DNA from: Demequinaceae bacterium UBA4004
Lineage (GTDB): Bacteria > Actinomycetota > Actinomycetes > Actinomycetales > Demequinaceae
Assembly: GCA_002384765.1 (NCBI GenBank)
Contig: DGBM01000059.1
Coordinates: 2,379-16,783, forward strand
Direction of reading: 5' to 3'
Length of the DNA stretch: 14,405 nt
In this document: piece after piece, positions 14,364 through 14,405 of the stretch
Numbering within the stretch: position 1 is the stretch's first letter
Layout: each line of letters opens with the position of its first letter
Translations under genes and position numbers: made by a program
Notes under the pieces: model-generated
What the model saw: only the letters and a program-made list of their open reading frames with translations
Told to the model about the DNA's origin: nothing
Database searches by the model: none

Positions 14364-14405
14364 GAGCCATTCCGGCTTGTGTCGCGCTTTCGTGACCCAG
14401 AAACC

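Noticed and set aside
13505..14365. 286-codon + strand frame running through the right margin
   Set aside because: It reads through the MMPL terminator, both relics, the repeats and the tRNA fragment, with Arg/His/Pro-rich composition; it is not a gene.
1..14405. CRISPR array, transposase or integrase
   Set aside because: No regularly spaced repeats and no transposase or recombinase motifs were found on either strand by reading; any integrase must lie outside the window.

Overview
This window comes from a high-G+C actinobacterium (Actinomycetota). The evidence is G/C-ending codons in most genes, short Shine-Dalgarno sequences, 4-base GTGA gene overlaps and a DUF4192-type gene. The genus cannot be fixed; a Nocardioides-like or mycobacterial relative is possible. 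All convincing genes lie on the + strand. The window reads as the distal part of an integrated mobile element or genomic island that has collected anti-phage systems.

Layout. Bases 1-852 hold the end of a DUF4192 protein, a 50-residue small protein and a truncated, frameshifted dprA-like start. Bases 1100-5615 hold a type III restriction-modification pair (Mod methyltransferase, Res helicase-endonuclease) of visibly lower G+C than the rest. Mod carries a one-base deletion in its AdoMet-binding motif. Bases 5616-6169 hold no confident gene. Bases 6170-7096 encode an Mrr-type modification-dependent endonuclease. Bases 7335-10847 encode a 1170-residue protein that joins a RecB-like (putative Fe-S) nuclease, a YprB-like RNase H fold and an SF1 helicase (TM0106 family). 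Bases 10939-13119 are a compact three-gene cassette: a CD-NTase, an E2-like protein without an E1 partner, and a single-pass membrane protein. I interpret it as a short type II CBASS with an unfamiliar membrane effector, whose gene is frameshifted here.

The right end (13120-14274) is a decay zone. It contains the C-terminal remnant of an MMPL transporter on the - strand, with its terminator hairpin, fused at a G/C palindrome to a fragment of an MDR oxidoreductase on the + strand. This is followed by repeat-rich DNA. At 14275-14310 sits the 3' half of an initiator tRNA-Met gene with no 5' half, followed by a strong hairpin terminator. This looks like the distal attachment site of an element that integrated into a tRNA-fMet gene; the intact tRNA and the integrase would lie left of the window.

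How the genes work together: these are layered defences. Type III R-M cuts unmodified DNA. Mrr cuts foreign-methylated DNA. The TM0106 protein probably degrades or processes nucleic acid. CBASS would make a cyclic nucleotide that triggers membrane damage. At least four genes (dprA remnant, mod, membrane effector, MDR fragment) carry single-base frameshifts, so either the island is decaying or the assembly has indel errors. Only the raw reads can separate these.
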